Origin: Azoarcus sp.
GTDB taxonomy: Bacteria; Pseudomonadota; Gammaproteobacteria; Burkholderiales; Rhodocyclaceae
Reading direction: 5' to 3'
Length of the DNA: 13,190 nt
Assembly (NCBI GenBank): GCA_031259795.1
Contig: JAIRLA010000037.1
Coordinates: forward strand, 1 to 13,190
Shown: piece by piece, positions 5,791 to 13,190 of the stretch
Numbering within the stretch: the first letter of the stretch is position 1
How the letters are laid out: every line of letters begins with the position of its first letter
Made by a program: the position numbers and the translations under genes
Notes under the pieces: model-generated
What the model was told of the DNA's origin: nothing
Seen by the model: only the letters and a program-made list of their open reading frames with translations
The model's database searches: none

Positions 5791-7043
5791 TATTTCCCCC
5801 GCGTACCCGATAGTGTAGAGGCGGAGCCGCCGGAATTCGTGTTTTCCCCTCCGGAAAACACCATGAAAAACACCGAGACGAACACCAGCAACGCCAGGAG
5901 CAGGATACTCCAGCGTATGATGGCATCGTTATCCCGCGATCCTTTCCCCGTCTCCGCGCCGCGCACATTCTGGACGTCCCCGCGCGGCGTGACAACGGGC
6001 GGCGTGACAACGGGCGGCGTGACAGCGGACGGCTTGACAGCGGGCGGCGTGATAACGCGCGGCTTGACAACGGCCGGCGCGCTCACGGGCGTCAGGACAG
6101 GCGGCGCGGTTTCCTCCGCCGCATCCAGCAACGCCTGCCTGAACGCTTCGACGGTGCGCGGACGCTCCTGCGGCCGCACCGCCATCCCCGCGTCGATGAT
6201 TTTCAACACTCCGGCGGGCAGCGCCGACGAGGCGAACTCCGCCGCCAGCGGCCTGACCGTGTCCCGCATGATCCTGGCAACCGAGATGCCCGGCATCGCG
6301 CCGCTCACGAGAAAATAAGCCACCACGGAGAGCGCGTAAATGTCCGTCCATGGCCCCAGTCCCGGCGCGTTGTCGCCGCCGCCGCCGCCGCCGTATTGCT
6401 CGACCGGCGCGAAGCCCGGCTTGAGGATGATCGTGGTCGGGTCCTCGCCCCCCAGTTCCGTGTGCCGCGCGGCGCCGAAATCGAGCAATACCGGCATCTT
6501 GTTTTCCAACATCAGGATATTGTCGGACGAGATGTCGAGGTGATAACAATCCACCGAATGGATCTGCGCCAGCCCCCCCAGTACGGGGATCAGGATGGCG
6601 AGCAAATCTTCCGAACTTCTCGCCCGGTAGCCGGCGCGCACCATGTCGCGCAATGTCGTGCCGCGGTAGTAGGGCATGACCATGTAGGCGGTGCCGTTGG
6701 CTTCGAGGAAACGCAGCACCGAGACCAGCGCGGGGTGCCGGAAACGCGCCAGGATGTGCGCCTCGGTGACGAAGCGCCGCATCCCCTTGACGAACAATTC
6801 GCGTTTGGCGGCAACCCTGACCTCCACCTGCGCGCCGCCGCCGCGCGCCGCGAGGCTGGCCGGCAGGTATTCCTTGATCGCCACTTCCCGGTCGAGGAAA
6901 GTGTCGTGCGCCAGATACACGATCCCGAAGCCGCCCTCGCCAACGACCGAACGGATGACGAACTCCTGCAAGCGCGTCCCGGCGGGCAGGGCGCTCATCG
7001 GGGCGGGCATTTCCGCCCCCCGCGCATCAGCCGCATCGTTCAT
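5790..7043 (-). CDS. ppkA: PpkA-like membrane Hanks-type Ser/Thr kinase of the T6SS switch
   Basis: The 417-residue protein begins with a complete kinase domain (about 25-310). It shows a glycine loop GEGGFG (35-40), the ATP-binding lysine in VAIKEY (K57), helix-C Glu94, catalytic loop HLDISSDN (168-175), DFG (188-190) and APVE (212-215). The usual HRD Arg is Leu169, but catalytic Asp170 is kept. A Pro/Val/Thr linker built from 5-residue repeats (about 315-354) leads to one transmembrane helix (375-396). Only about 21 residues follow, predicted to be periplasmic. In Pseudomonas, PpkA phosphorylates the FHA protein to activate secretion, and it carries a large periplasmic domain that is absent here. 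The gene begins 33 bases after clpV with only a weak GGGAG site, and its stop overlaps the lipoprotein start. The symbol is by role and context. Confidence 0.92.
   Translation of the reverse strand: MNDAADARGAEMPAPMSALPAGTRLQEFVIRSVVGEGGFGIVYLAHDTFLDREVAIKEYLPASLAARGGGAQVEVRVAAKRELFVKGMRRFVTEAHILARFRHPALVSVLRFLEANGTAYMVMPYYRGTTLRDMVRAGYRARSSEDLLAILIPVLGGLAQIHSVDCYHLDISSDNILMLENKMPVLLDFGAARHTELGGEDPTTIILKPGFAPVEQYGGGGGGDNAPGLGPWTDIYALSVVAYFLVSGAMPGISVARIMRDTVRPLAAEFASSALPAGVLKIIDAGMAVRPQERPRTVEAFRQALLDAAEETAPPVLTPVSAPAVVKPRVITPPAVKPSAVTPPVVTPPVVTPRGDVQNVRGAETGKGSRDNDAIIRWSILLLALLVFVSVFFMVFSGGENTNSGGSASTLSGTRGK
5986..6090 (-). repeat. 15-bp in-frame tandem repeat in the kinase linker
   Basis: Seven consecutive 15-base units with the plus-strand pattern ggc-(g/t)-tga-(c/t)-a-(a/g)-cg-(g/c)-(g/a/c)-c, degenerating in the seventh. 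Units 1 and 2 (5986-6015) are identical. On the coding strand they give a Pro/Val/Thr linker such as VTPPVVTPP between the kinase domain and its membrane helix. Confidence 0.85.
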
Positions 7044-7076
7044 GATGAATCATCGCTCCCGCGCCGTCCCGGCCAT

Positions 7077-9866
7077 TCAAGCGGCATGACCCGCGCCGGT
7101 CTCCATTTCGCGCATCTCTATGTCGTAGATGAACTCGTCGTCCCCGGCGCTCAATCCCACGCGCTGCAAACCCTGCCCGGCGACCAGCCCTTCGAGATAG
7201 CGGCGGCTGATCTCCGGCAACACGGAATTGGTCAATATCGCGCCGATCATGCGCCCGCCGGCATCCGCCGTATTGCAGCGCTTGATGACCAGCTCGACGG
7301 CGGAATCGTCGTATGTAAACGCCGCGCCATGCGAGGCGGCCACCCGTTTCTGGATGCGCCGCAATTGCAGGCGCACGATGCTGGCGAGCGTCTCCGGTCC
7401 GAGCGGGTAGTATGGCACCACGATGAGCCGCCCGAGCAGCGCCGGGGGAAACACTTCGAGCAGCGGCTTGCGCAGCGCGGCGGCCACCGTTTCGGCATCG
7501 ACGGGCAACTCCGGATCGGCGCACAGGCTGTTGACGAGATCCGTGCCGACGTTCGAGGTCAGGATGATGACGGTATTGCGGAAGTCGATCTGCCGTCCCT
7601 CCCCGTCTTCCATGCGCCCCTTGTCGAACACTTGGAAGAAAAGCTCATGCACGTCGGAGTGCGCTTTCTCGATCTCGTCGAGCAGCACGACGCTGTAGGG
7701 ACGGCGGCGCACCGCTTCCGTCAGGATGCCGCCCTCGCCATAGCCGACATAGCCCGGCGGCGCGCCCTTGAGCGTGGAGACGGTGTGCGCTTCCTGGAAT
7801 TCGCTCATGTTGATGGTAATCAGATTCTGTTCGCCGCCGTAAAGGAATTCGGCCAGCGCCAGCGCGGTCTCGGTTTTCCCGACCCCGGACGGCCCGCACA
7901 GCATGAACACGCCGATGGGCTTGGCCGGATCGTCGAGCCGGGCGCGCGCGGTCTGGATGCGCCGGGCGATGGTGGCAAGGCCATGCCGCTGCCCGATCAC
8001 GCGCCGTTCCAGATTGTCGACCAGATCGAGCACCGCCTGCGCCTCGTTGCGCAACATGCGCCCGACCGGAATGCCCGTCCAGTCGGCCACGACCGAGGCA
8101 ATCGCCTGTTCATCGACCGCCGCCAGCACGAGCGCGCGTTCGCCGCGCACGCCCGTCAGTTCCCGCTCCAGCTTTTCCAGTTCGGCCAGCGATTCAGCGC
8201 GCGAAGCATCCTTCGTCTCATCCGCCGCCGCGCTCTCGGGCGGCGGCGCTTCCGTGCTTTCGCCGGAGGCTTCCTCGCTGGAGGCTTCCTCGCCGGAGGC
8301 TTGCGCGTCTTTCGCCAACGGCGCGGCAAGGCGCTCGCGCAGTTCGACGATCCGCCCGATCAGCGTCTTTTCCTTCTCCCAGCGTTGCTTCAATTCGTTC
8401 TCCCGCGCCGCCAGTTCCGCCAGACGCGCGCGGATTTCGCCGCCGCGCTCGCCGGAGCCGATGCCGGCCGCTTCTTCCTGGCGCAACATTTCAAGCTCGC
8501 CTTGCAGGATTTCGATATGTCGCTGGCAATCTTCCAGTTCGCCCGGCGTCGTGTGCTGGCTGACCGCGACGCGCGCGGCGGCGGTATCCAGCAGCCCCAC
8601 GGCCTTGTCGGGCAACTGCCGCGCCGGGATATAGCGGTGCGACAGCGAGACCGCGGCGCGGATGGCGCTGTCGAGCACCCGCGCGCCATGGTGCCTTTGC
8701 AGCGCGCCGGTGATGCCGCGCAGCATCGCCACGGCCTTTTCCTCGTCCGGCTCCGGCACTTGCACCACCTGGAAGCGCCGGGTCAGGGCCGGGTCTTTCT
8801 CGATGTATTTCTTGTACTCGGCCCATGTCGTCGCGCCGATGGTGCGCAACGTGCCGCGCGCCAGCGCCGGTTTGAGCAGGTTGGCCGCATCGCCCGTGCC
8901 CGCCGCGCCGCCCGCGCCGATCAGGGTATGCACTTCGTCGATGAACAGGATGATCGGTTTGGGAGAATGCTGTACCTCCTCGATCAACTGGCGCAGGCGC
9001 TGCTCGAATTCTCCCTTCATGCTGGCGCCCGCTTGCAGGAGGCCGATGTCGAGCGAACGCAGTTGCACGCCGCGCAGGCCGGGCGGCACGTCGCCGCTGG
9101 CGAGGCGCTGCGCGAAGCCTTCGACCACGGCGGTCTTGCCCACCCCCGCCTCGCCGGTCATGAGCGGATTGTTCTGGCGGCGGCGCATGAGGATGTCGAT
9201 CATCTGGCGGATTTCCTCGTCGCGCCCGGTCACGGGGTCGAGCTCGCCTTTCTGCGCGCGCTCGGTCATGTCCGTGGTGAACTTGTTCAGGGCTTCCTGC
9301 TTGCCCATGGCCGCCGGGGCCATCGCCCCCGAAGTCTCCCCCGGCGCGGCGCTGTCGCCGAAAGTCTGGCCGGCGCTCGCCGCGCCTTCCTCGGGACTGC
9401 CCGCCGTCAACGCGGCCAGTTTCGCGCGCAGTTCTTCGGTGTCGACGCGCGCGAGTTCCTTTGACAGCGTCAGGGTCACGCCGCGCAGGTATTTGTCGGT
9501 CAGCAAGGTAAACAGCAGATGCGCGCCGCGCACCGCCGCGGCGCCGAAAGTGAGCGAGGCGTTGACCCACGCCCGTTCGGCGGCCAGGTCGATGTCGCCG
9601 GACAAATCCTCGATCGCCAGCGCCCCGTTGGGCAGGCGTTCGAGCGCGGCCAGCAGGTTGCCGGCCAGCCTGCCGCCATCCACGTCATAGTGGCGGCAGA
9701 TGCGGTGCAGGTCGCTGTCATCGAGTTGAATCAGTTGATAAAGCCAATGGCTGATTTCGACATACGGATTGCCACGCAATTTGGCGAATACGGTGGCCGA
9801 TTCGATGGCCTTGTGCAGCACCGGATTCAATTTCCCGAAAAGCGCCACGCGGCTTATTTTGCTCAT
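7077..9866 (-). CDS. tssH: TssH/ClpV, AAA+ ATPase that disassembles the contracted T6SS sheath
   Basis: This 929-residue ClpB-type unfoldase has two AAA+ modules and extracts TssC from the contracted sheath to recycle it. The N-domain opens MSKISRVALFGKLN, characteristic of ClpV. An Ala/Gly/Ser linker lies near 153-190. Module 1 carries GEAGVGKT (238-245) and FIDE (near 308-311); module 2 has GPSGVGKT (658-665) and LLDE (near 728-731). A coiled-coil middle region separates the modules and contains a low-complexity acidic stretch (about 517-556) rich in Glu, Ala and Ser. I prefer the ATG at 9866 because GGGG (9876-9879) is nine bases upstream and relatives begin MS-ISRVALFGK. The ATG at 9872 would add two residues but lies only three bases from that site. 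The gene follows tssG closely. Confidence 0.96.
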   Translation of the reverse strand: MSKISRVALFGKLNPVLHKAIESATVFAKLRGNPYVEISHWLYQLIQLDDSDLHRICRHYDVDGGRLAGNLLAALERLPNGALAIEDLSGDIDLAAERAWVNASLTFGAAAVRGAHLLFTLLTDKYLRGVTLTLSKELARVDTEELRAKLAALTAGSPEEGAASAGQTFGDSAAPGETSGAMAPAAMGKQEALNKFTTDMTERAQKGELDPVTGRDEEIRQMIDILMRRRQNNPLMTGEAGVGKTAVVEGFAQRLASGDVPPGLRGVQLRSLDIGLLQAGASMKGEFEQRLRQLIEEVQHSPKPIILFIDEVHTLIGAGGAAGTGDAANLLKPALARGTLRTIGATTWAEYKKYIEKDPALTRRFQVVQVPEPDEEKAVAMLRGITGALQRHHGARVLDSAIRAAVSLSHRYIPARQLPDKAVGLLDTAAARVAVSQHTTPGELEDCQRHIEILQGELEMLRQEEAAGIGSGERGGEIRARLAELAARENELKQRWEKEKTLIGRIVELRERLAAPLAKDAQASGEEASSEEASGESTEAPPPESAAADETKDASRAESLAELEKLERELTGVRGERALVLAAVDEQAIASVVADWTGIPVGRMLRNEAQAVLDLVDNLERRVIGQRHGLATIARRIQTARARLDDPAKPIGVFMLCGPSGVGKTETALALAEFLYGGEQNLITINMSEFQEAHTVSTLKGAPPGYVGYGEGGILTEAVRRRPYSVVLLDEIEKAHSDVHELFFQVFDKGRMEDGEGRQIDFRNTVIILTSNVGTDLVNSLCADPELPVDAETVAAALRKPLLEVFPPALLGRLIVVPYYPLGPETLASIVRLQLRRIQKRVAASHGAAFTYDDSAVELVIKRCNTADAGGRMIGAILTNSVLPEISRRYLEGLVAGQGLQRVGLSAGDDEFIYDIEMREMETGAGHAA
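8261..8305 (-). repeat. 15-bp in-frame tandem repeat in the ClpV middle region
   Basis: Three 15-base units (8261-8275, 8276-8290, 8291-8305) differ by one to two bases and encode Glu/Ala/Ser-rich pentads (ASGEE, ASSEE and similar) in the acidic insertion between the two AAA+ modules. Confidence 0.75.
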
Positions 9867-9875
9867 GTTCATTTA

Positions 9876-9879
9876 CCCC
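9876..9879 (-). promoter_or_regulatory. Ribosome binding site of tssH
   Basis: GGGG on the minus strand, nine bases before the ATG at 9866 and three before the ATG at 9872. The spacing favours the 9866 start. Confidence 0.45.
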
Positions 9880-9898
9880 AATGGTTTCTGTTGAACGT

Positions 9899-10945
9899 TC
9901 AATGCATGCGCGGCGCATCGGGCCGCTCTCCTTCCAGGACGAGATCTCCCCGGTCGCCGCCGCCAGGCGGCTGCCCGAGCCAGGTCGTCCACCCCAGCCT
10001 GCCCGTGGCCGCGCCAAGCCGCGGCGCGGGAACTTCGTCGCGCCGCAGGACGAGCCGGACATCCCACGAGAACTCGTAACTCACGTAATTGCGCACCCAG
10101 TCGCGCAACTGCCGGAAACGCTCGCTCCCCGGCAAGAACGCCATGTAGTCGGCAAGCCGCAACGGCCCGGCGTGAATGCGGAAACGATGCTGCCGGTCGA
10201 GAACCGAAACTCCGCACACCGCGCCGCGCCCCAGTTGCCCGGCGGCGGTCTCGACGCCCAGGAGCGTGCGATCCTTTTCGGCGAGTTGCAGCCAATGCGG
10301 CATCCACTCCTGGACGCGGAACGGACAGGCGAAAAAAAACCGCAGAATCGAGGCCAATCCTTCCGGATTGCGCGTCATGCGCGCGAAATGGCCCGCCATG
10401 TAACGCTTGGCGCGATCGGGTACGGAATCGCGCTGGTCGAAAACAGGTTCGCCATAGCCGATCAGGCTGCCGACGTAGCAGGAAAAGCGATCCTCTTCCG
10501 GACGATCGAAGCTGGTCGTGGCTTGCACGCCGGCCCAGGCGCGATAGAACAGCAGCGCGAAACGGTGATGGAAAATATCGAGAAAGGCCCGCAATGCCGG
10601 ATCGCCGTCATACTCGGCGCGCTCGCGCACAAATTCGGTGAAATGCAGCGGCATCGGGCCATTCGGCCCGAACAGCCCGAAGGAGACTTGTTCGATGCAA
10701 ACGTGGCCATGGCCGTCGCCGCCGAAACCGGACAACGCCGCCGGAGCGAAATTGAGCGACGGCTTTTGGCTGATGCGCACGATCTCGTCGGCGGGATGCA
10801 GCGCCTTGCCGAAGCGGGGCCGCGACGGATTGCGCGCTTCCAGCCAGCGCATGGTCTCGAACCAGTCGAAACGCCATGGCTCCTTGCGCCGTTCCGCTTC
10901 CAGCGGCACGACGATGTCGGCGCGAATGCCGCTTTCCTCAAGCAT
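9899..10945 (-). CDS. tssG: TssG, T6SS baseplate wedge protein
   Basis: The 348-residue protein is TssG, which binds TssF in the baseplate wedge, usually as one TssG with two TssF. Family signatures are clear: WRFDWFETMRWLE (24-36), GPNGPMPLHFTEFVRER (93-109) and FLDIFHHRFALLFYRAW (121-137). A C-terminal region around RFRIHAGPLRLADYMAFLPG is also typical. The length is normal for the family. The ATG at 10945 has GGAGGA (10953-10958) seven bases upstream and overlaps the end of tssF by eight bases, so the two genes are probably coupled in translation, in keeping with their stoichiometric complex. Confidence 0.95.
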   Translation of the reverse strand: MLEESGIRADIVVPLEAERRKEPWRFDWFETMRWLEARNPSRPRFGKALHPADEIVRISQKPSLNFAPAALSGFGGDGHGHVCIEQVSFGLFGPNGPMPLHFTEFVRERAEYDGDPALRAFLDIFHHRFALLFYRAWAGVQATTSFDRPEEDRFSCYVGSLIGYGEPVFDQRDSVPDRAKRYMAGHFARMTRNPEGLASILRFFFACPFRVQEWMPHWLQLAEKDRTLLGVETAAGQLGRGAVCGVSVLDRQHRFRIHAGPLRLADYMAFLPGSERFRQLRDWVRNYVSYEFSWDVRLVLRRDEVPAPRLGAATGRLGWTTWLGQPPGGGDRGDLVLEGERPDAPRMH

Positions 10946-12806
10946 CGGGCCGTCCTCCGAAACGCGGCGGCCACGAGGCGAGCGCGCCCCGCGTCGTGCT
11001 GTGCAGCGACAATTCGCAGAACATGTTCATGGAGACGTGCCGCGCCAGGAACTGTTCCAGCACGCAGCCGAAAAGATAGGGGCTGCTGCCCGCGAAAGGC
11101 ACCTCGTCGACAGAGAGCTTGATGCCGACGCCGCGTCCGAACACCAGCGGCCCGGAAACCGGCAGCCGCCGGGTCACGGCGGAAGACTCCACCTCGACGA
11201 TGGATTCGCCGTGTCTTGCCACCGCCGGATCGGCGAGCAGCGCATACAGGCCCAGCAACTTGCGCAGGGCCACCGCGCCGCTTTGCGCATCCATGTCGCG
11301 CAGGGCGAGATAGTTCAGCGACAGATGGCTTATCAGGCGCCAGGTCATTTCCCGTTCGGCCACCGAAAATCGCGGCCTCGACGGCCCGCGCAGGATGCGC
11401 CCCCACTTCATCGGCATATCCGTTTCCACCGTCAGGTCGTGCGCGCCGCTGGTGGGGATGAGCAGCGGCAAATCGCGGTTCGTCAGGAGCATCGTCATCG
11501 ACAACTGGTCGATGTGCTGCGGCCATGGAGACTCGTGCGCGTCGACGAGCGACAGGAAAACCTCGGAGCCGGCATAGCTCGAACGCGCCCCGCCGCGTTG
11601 CGAGGATTCCGACGCGCGCCGCGTTTCGCGCCGCGTGGTGAAATAGGCCTTGCAGCCGCCGCTGTCGGAGGCGGCATGACGATAAAATGGCGCGAAACGG
11701 TTGACCGGATTATTGCCGCGGTCGAACCCCTCCACGGCGTCGATGCGGTAAACCTCGTAATCCAGTGGACGGGCGCGATCGGGCACCACATGGTGTTCGA
11801 CGCCGGAATGCGTCAGCGTCAGGCGGTCGCCATGGCGATGGAAGACATTGATGACCGGCACGCAATCGAGTTCGAAGCAATTCTTGCGCACCGCGCCCGC
11901 GAGCGCGCCGGCGTCCTGGTCGAGCAGCGCCGTCAGGTCGAACGCATCCTCGCGCAACTTGCCAAGCGGCGCGCGCAGCCCATTGATGGAAAAAAACAGG
12001 AAACGCTGCGGGAACGCGAAATATTCGTGCAGCAGCCGATACCCCTGGAATACTCGCGGATCACCCGGCAACAGCGCCTGGTCGGCGTCGAACCCCTCGG
12101 GCCGCAATGCGGCGGCGGGCAGGAACGTGGTTTCGCCGCCAGCGGCGGGACTCACCGTCACGCCGAGACAATGACCGATCAGCGCCTCATAGATCCGCGT
12201 GGCGAGCGCATCCGGCGCCGCCACGAAGAAAACCAGCCTGTCGGGATGCTGCCGCTCCGCCGTCACCGGCGTCTGGTACCTCAGGCGCAGCCGGATCTCC
12301 CCCCGCACTTCCTTGCCGCGCAAAGGACGCGCGGCGCGCGCGTCCCCGGCGGGCATACCGGCGCTGGCCTCCTCGATTTCGATCGGCCATGCCTCCATGT
12401 CCTGCGCCGTTACGAAGGTGCATGGCGTCGAGGCGCCCGGCGGCGGCGCGCTGTTGAGCGCCGCGCCGCGCGGCAGGCGCGCGACGATGTCCTTCCTGGC
12501 ATTGGCGTCCCGATCCAGCGGAATCTGCACGATCGCCATGGCCGGCGTCGGCGCGAGGTAATGCGGGAAAACGACTTCGAGCAGGCGCTGCGAAAAACGC
12601 GGGAACTCCGCGTCCATCTTCAGATGAATACGGGCGGAAAGAAAGGCGAATCCTTCCAGCAAACGCTCGACATAGGGATCGGCCACCGCTCCGCCCTGCA
12701 TGCCGAGATGACCGGCTATCTTCGGAAACGAGGCGGCGAACTCCGCCCCCATTTCCTGGAGATAGGATAGCTCGCTGTTGTAATAATCAAGGAATTTCGC
12801 ATCCAT
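10938..12806 (-). CDS. tssF: TssF, T6SS baseplate wedge protein
   Basis: The 622-residue protein is full-length TssF (VasA/ImpG family), the largest wedge subunit of the cytoplasmic baseplate. The N-terminus carries the family hallmark FLDYYNSELSYL (5-16), followed by EFAASFPKIAGHLG and DPYVERLLEGFAFLSARIH. The C-terminal signature around YLFGCVLEQFLARHVSMNMF (about 570-592) is also present. The ATG at 12806 has AAGGA (12813-12817) six bases upstream, and this site overlaps the stop codon of the preceding tssM frame. Only nine bases separate the two genes. There is no sign of truncation or frameshift. Confidence 0.96.
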   Translation of the reverse strand: MDAKFLDYYNSELSYLQEMGAEFAASFPKIAGHLGMQGGAVADPYVERLLEGFAFLSARIHLKMDAEFPRFSQRLLEVVFPHYLAPTPAMAIVQIPLDRDANARKDIVARLPRGAALNSAPPPGASTPCTFVTAQDMEAWPIEIEEASAGMPAGDARAARPLRGKEVRGEIRLRLRYQTPVTAERQHPDRLVFFVAAPDALATRIYEALIGHCLGVTVSPAAGGETTFLPAAALRPEGFDADQALLPGDPRVFQGYRLLHEYFAFPQRFLFFSINGLRAPLGKLREDAFDLTALLDQDAGALAGAVRKNCFELDCVPVINVFHRHGDRLTLTHSGVEHHVVPDRARPLDYEVYRIDAVEGFDRGNNPVNRFAPFYRHAASDSGGCKAYFTTRRETRRASESSQRGGARSSYAGSEVFLSLVDAHESPWPQHIDQLSMTMLLTNRDLPLLIPTSGAHDLTVETDMPMKWGRILRGPSRPRFSVAEREMTWRLISHLSLNYLALRDMDAQSGAVALRKLLGLYALLADPAVARHGESIVEVESSAVTRRLPVSGPLVFGRGVGIKLSVDEVPFAGSSPYLFGCVLEQFLARHVSMNMFCELSLHSTTRGALASWPPRFGGRPDA

Positions 12807-12815
12807 TCGTGATCC

Positions 12816-13190
12816 TTAAGGCATGCCTCTGGCGGGACACCGGAAACGGCCCAATTCCGGCAGGTTGAACGGATTCTGGACGCTCGTCGGCCTGATCTCG
12901 AAAGTCGCCGTCCGCCCGCCCACGTCGAACCTGACGTTGAAGACATCCGGCTTCGAGCCCGGGCTCATTGTCCCGTGCCCGTCGAAGAGCCGGTGCAGGC
13001 CCCACAGCCCGGAGGCGGAAATAGTGTTGGCGCCGCCGGGCACCGGCGGCGTCAGCGTCACGCGCACCTGCTCGCCCCCCGCCGCGGGCCACGTCACCGA
13101 GGTCGGCACTTGCGGCCCATGGTCGTAGCGCACCGTTTGCCCGCCGATATTCATGGTCATGGTCAGGATGTTGGAATCCATGACCAGCGG
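12816..13190 (-). CDS. tssM: TssM C-terminal end, T6SS inner-membrane complex protein (partial)
   Basis: The last 124 codons are visible and the frame continues off the right edge; an internal ATG at 13181 is not the true start because the frame reads through it. The fragment matches the periplasmic C-terminal domain of TssM (IcmF family). It shows MNIGGQTVRYDHGPQ followed by VTWPAAGG, RVTLTPP, GLWGLHRLFD, a F-V-FDVGGR-ATFEI strand pair, and NPFNLPELGRFRCP near the end. In the family this domain binds the outer-membrane lipoprotein TssJ and forms the pillars of the TssJLM complex. Its position directly before tssF means the membrane-complex genes probably lie further upstream, outside the window. 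Confidence 0.9.
   Translation of the reverse strand, partial: PLVMDSNILTMTMNIGGQTVRYDHGPQVPTSVTWPAAGGEQVRVTLTPPVPGGANTISASGLWGLHRLFDGHGTMSPGSKPDVFNVRFDVGGRTATFEIRPTSVQNPFNLPELGRFRCPARGMP

Noticed and set aside
6396..9464. 1022-codon plus-strand open frame
   Set aside because: Antisense to clpV and the kinase, rich in His, Arg and Gln, with no domain. The opposite strand has unmistakable AAA+ and kinase motifs.
10638..12770. 710-codon plus-strand open frame
   Set aside because: Antisense to tssF and tssG. Composition is typical of a shadow frame, and the real genes are full length with good ribosome sites.
1..13190. tRNA, rRNA, CRISPR array, transposase or integrase genes
   Set aside because: None seen on either strand. 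The only repeats are the palindromic element and short in-frame tandem repeats.

Overview
The window lies inside a type VI secretion system (T6SS) locus of a GC-rich Gram-negative bacterium, most likely a proteobacterium. This follows from the T6SS core proteins, a lipoprotein signal peptide, strong Shine-Dalgarno sites and GC-rich codon use. I cannot name the genus from sequence alone.

Nearly everything is one operon on the minus strand, running from the right edge to position 324. In transcription order it holds: the C-terminal end of tssM (12816-13190, cut by the window edge), tssF, tssG, tssH/clpV, a membrane-anchored Hanks-type Ser/Thr kinase (PpkA-like), an unrecognised lipoprotein with three internal repeats, tagH/fha, the PP2C phosphatase pppA, tagF and tssE. 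Gaps are at most 33 bases. Five of the junctions overlap by 1 to 8 bases (kinase/lipoprotein, pppA, tagF and tssE starts, and tssF/tssG), so translation is probably coupled. No internal promoter or terminator is evident.

The proteins form two functional groups. TssE, TssF and TssG are baseplate subunits, TssM is the inner-membrane sheet protein of the membrane complex, and ClpV recycles the contracted sheath. The kinase, FHA protein, PppA and TagF make up the threonine-phosphorylation switch known from Pseudomonas H1-T6SS: the kinase and FHA protein turn assembly on, while PppA and TagF turn it off. The lipoprotein is embedded in this switch cassette and is the least understood protein here. 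The kinase has almost no periplasmic domain, so the lipoprotein is a candidate for the missing envelope sensor. The remaining core genes (tssA, B, C, D, I, J, K, L) are not in this window.

The left end (1-117) is the end of a plus-strand membrane protein gene, convergent with the operon. The 206-base gap between them holds an 11-codon reading frame with a strong ribosome binding site, and a palindromic repeat of the REP type with a perfect 13-bp stem.
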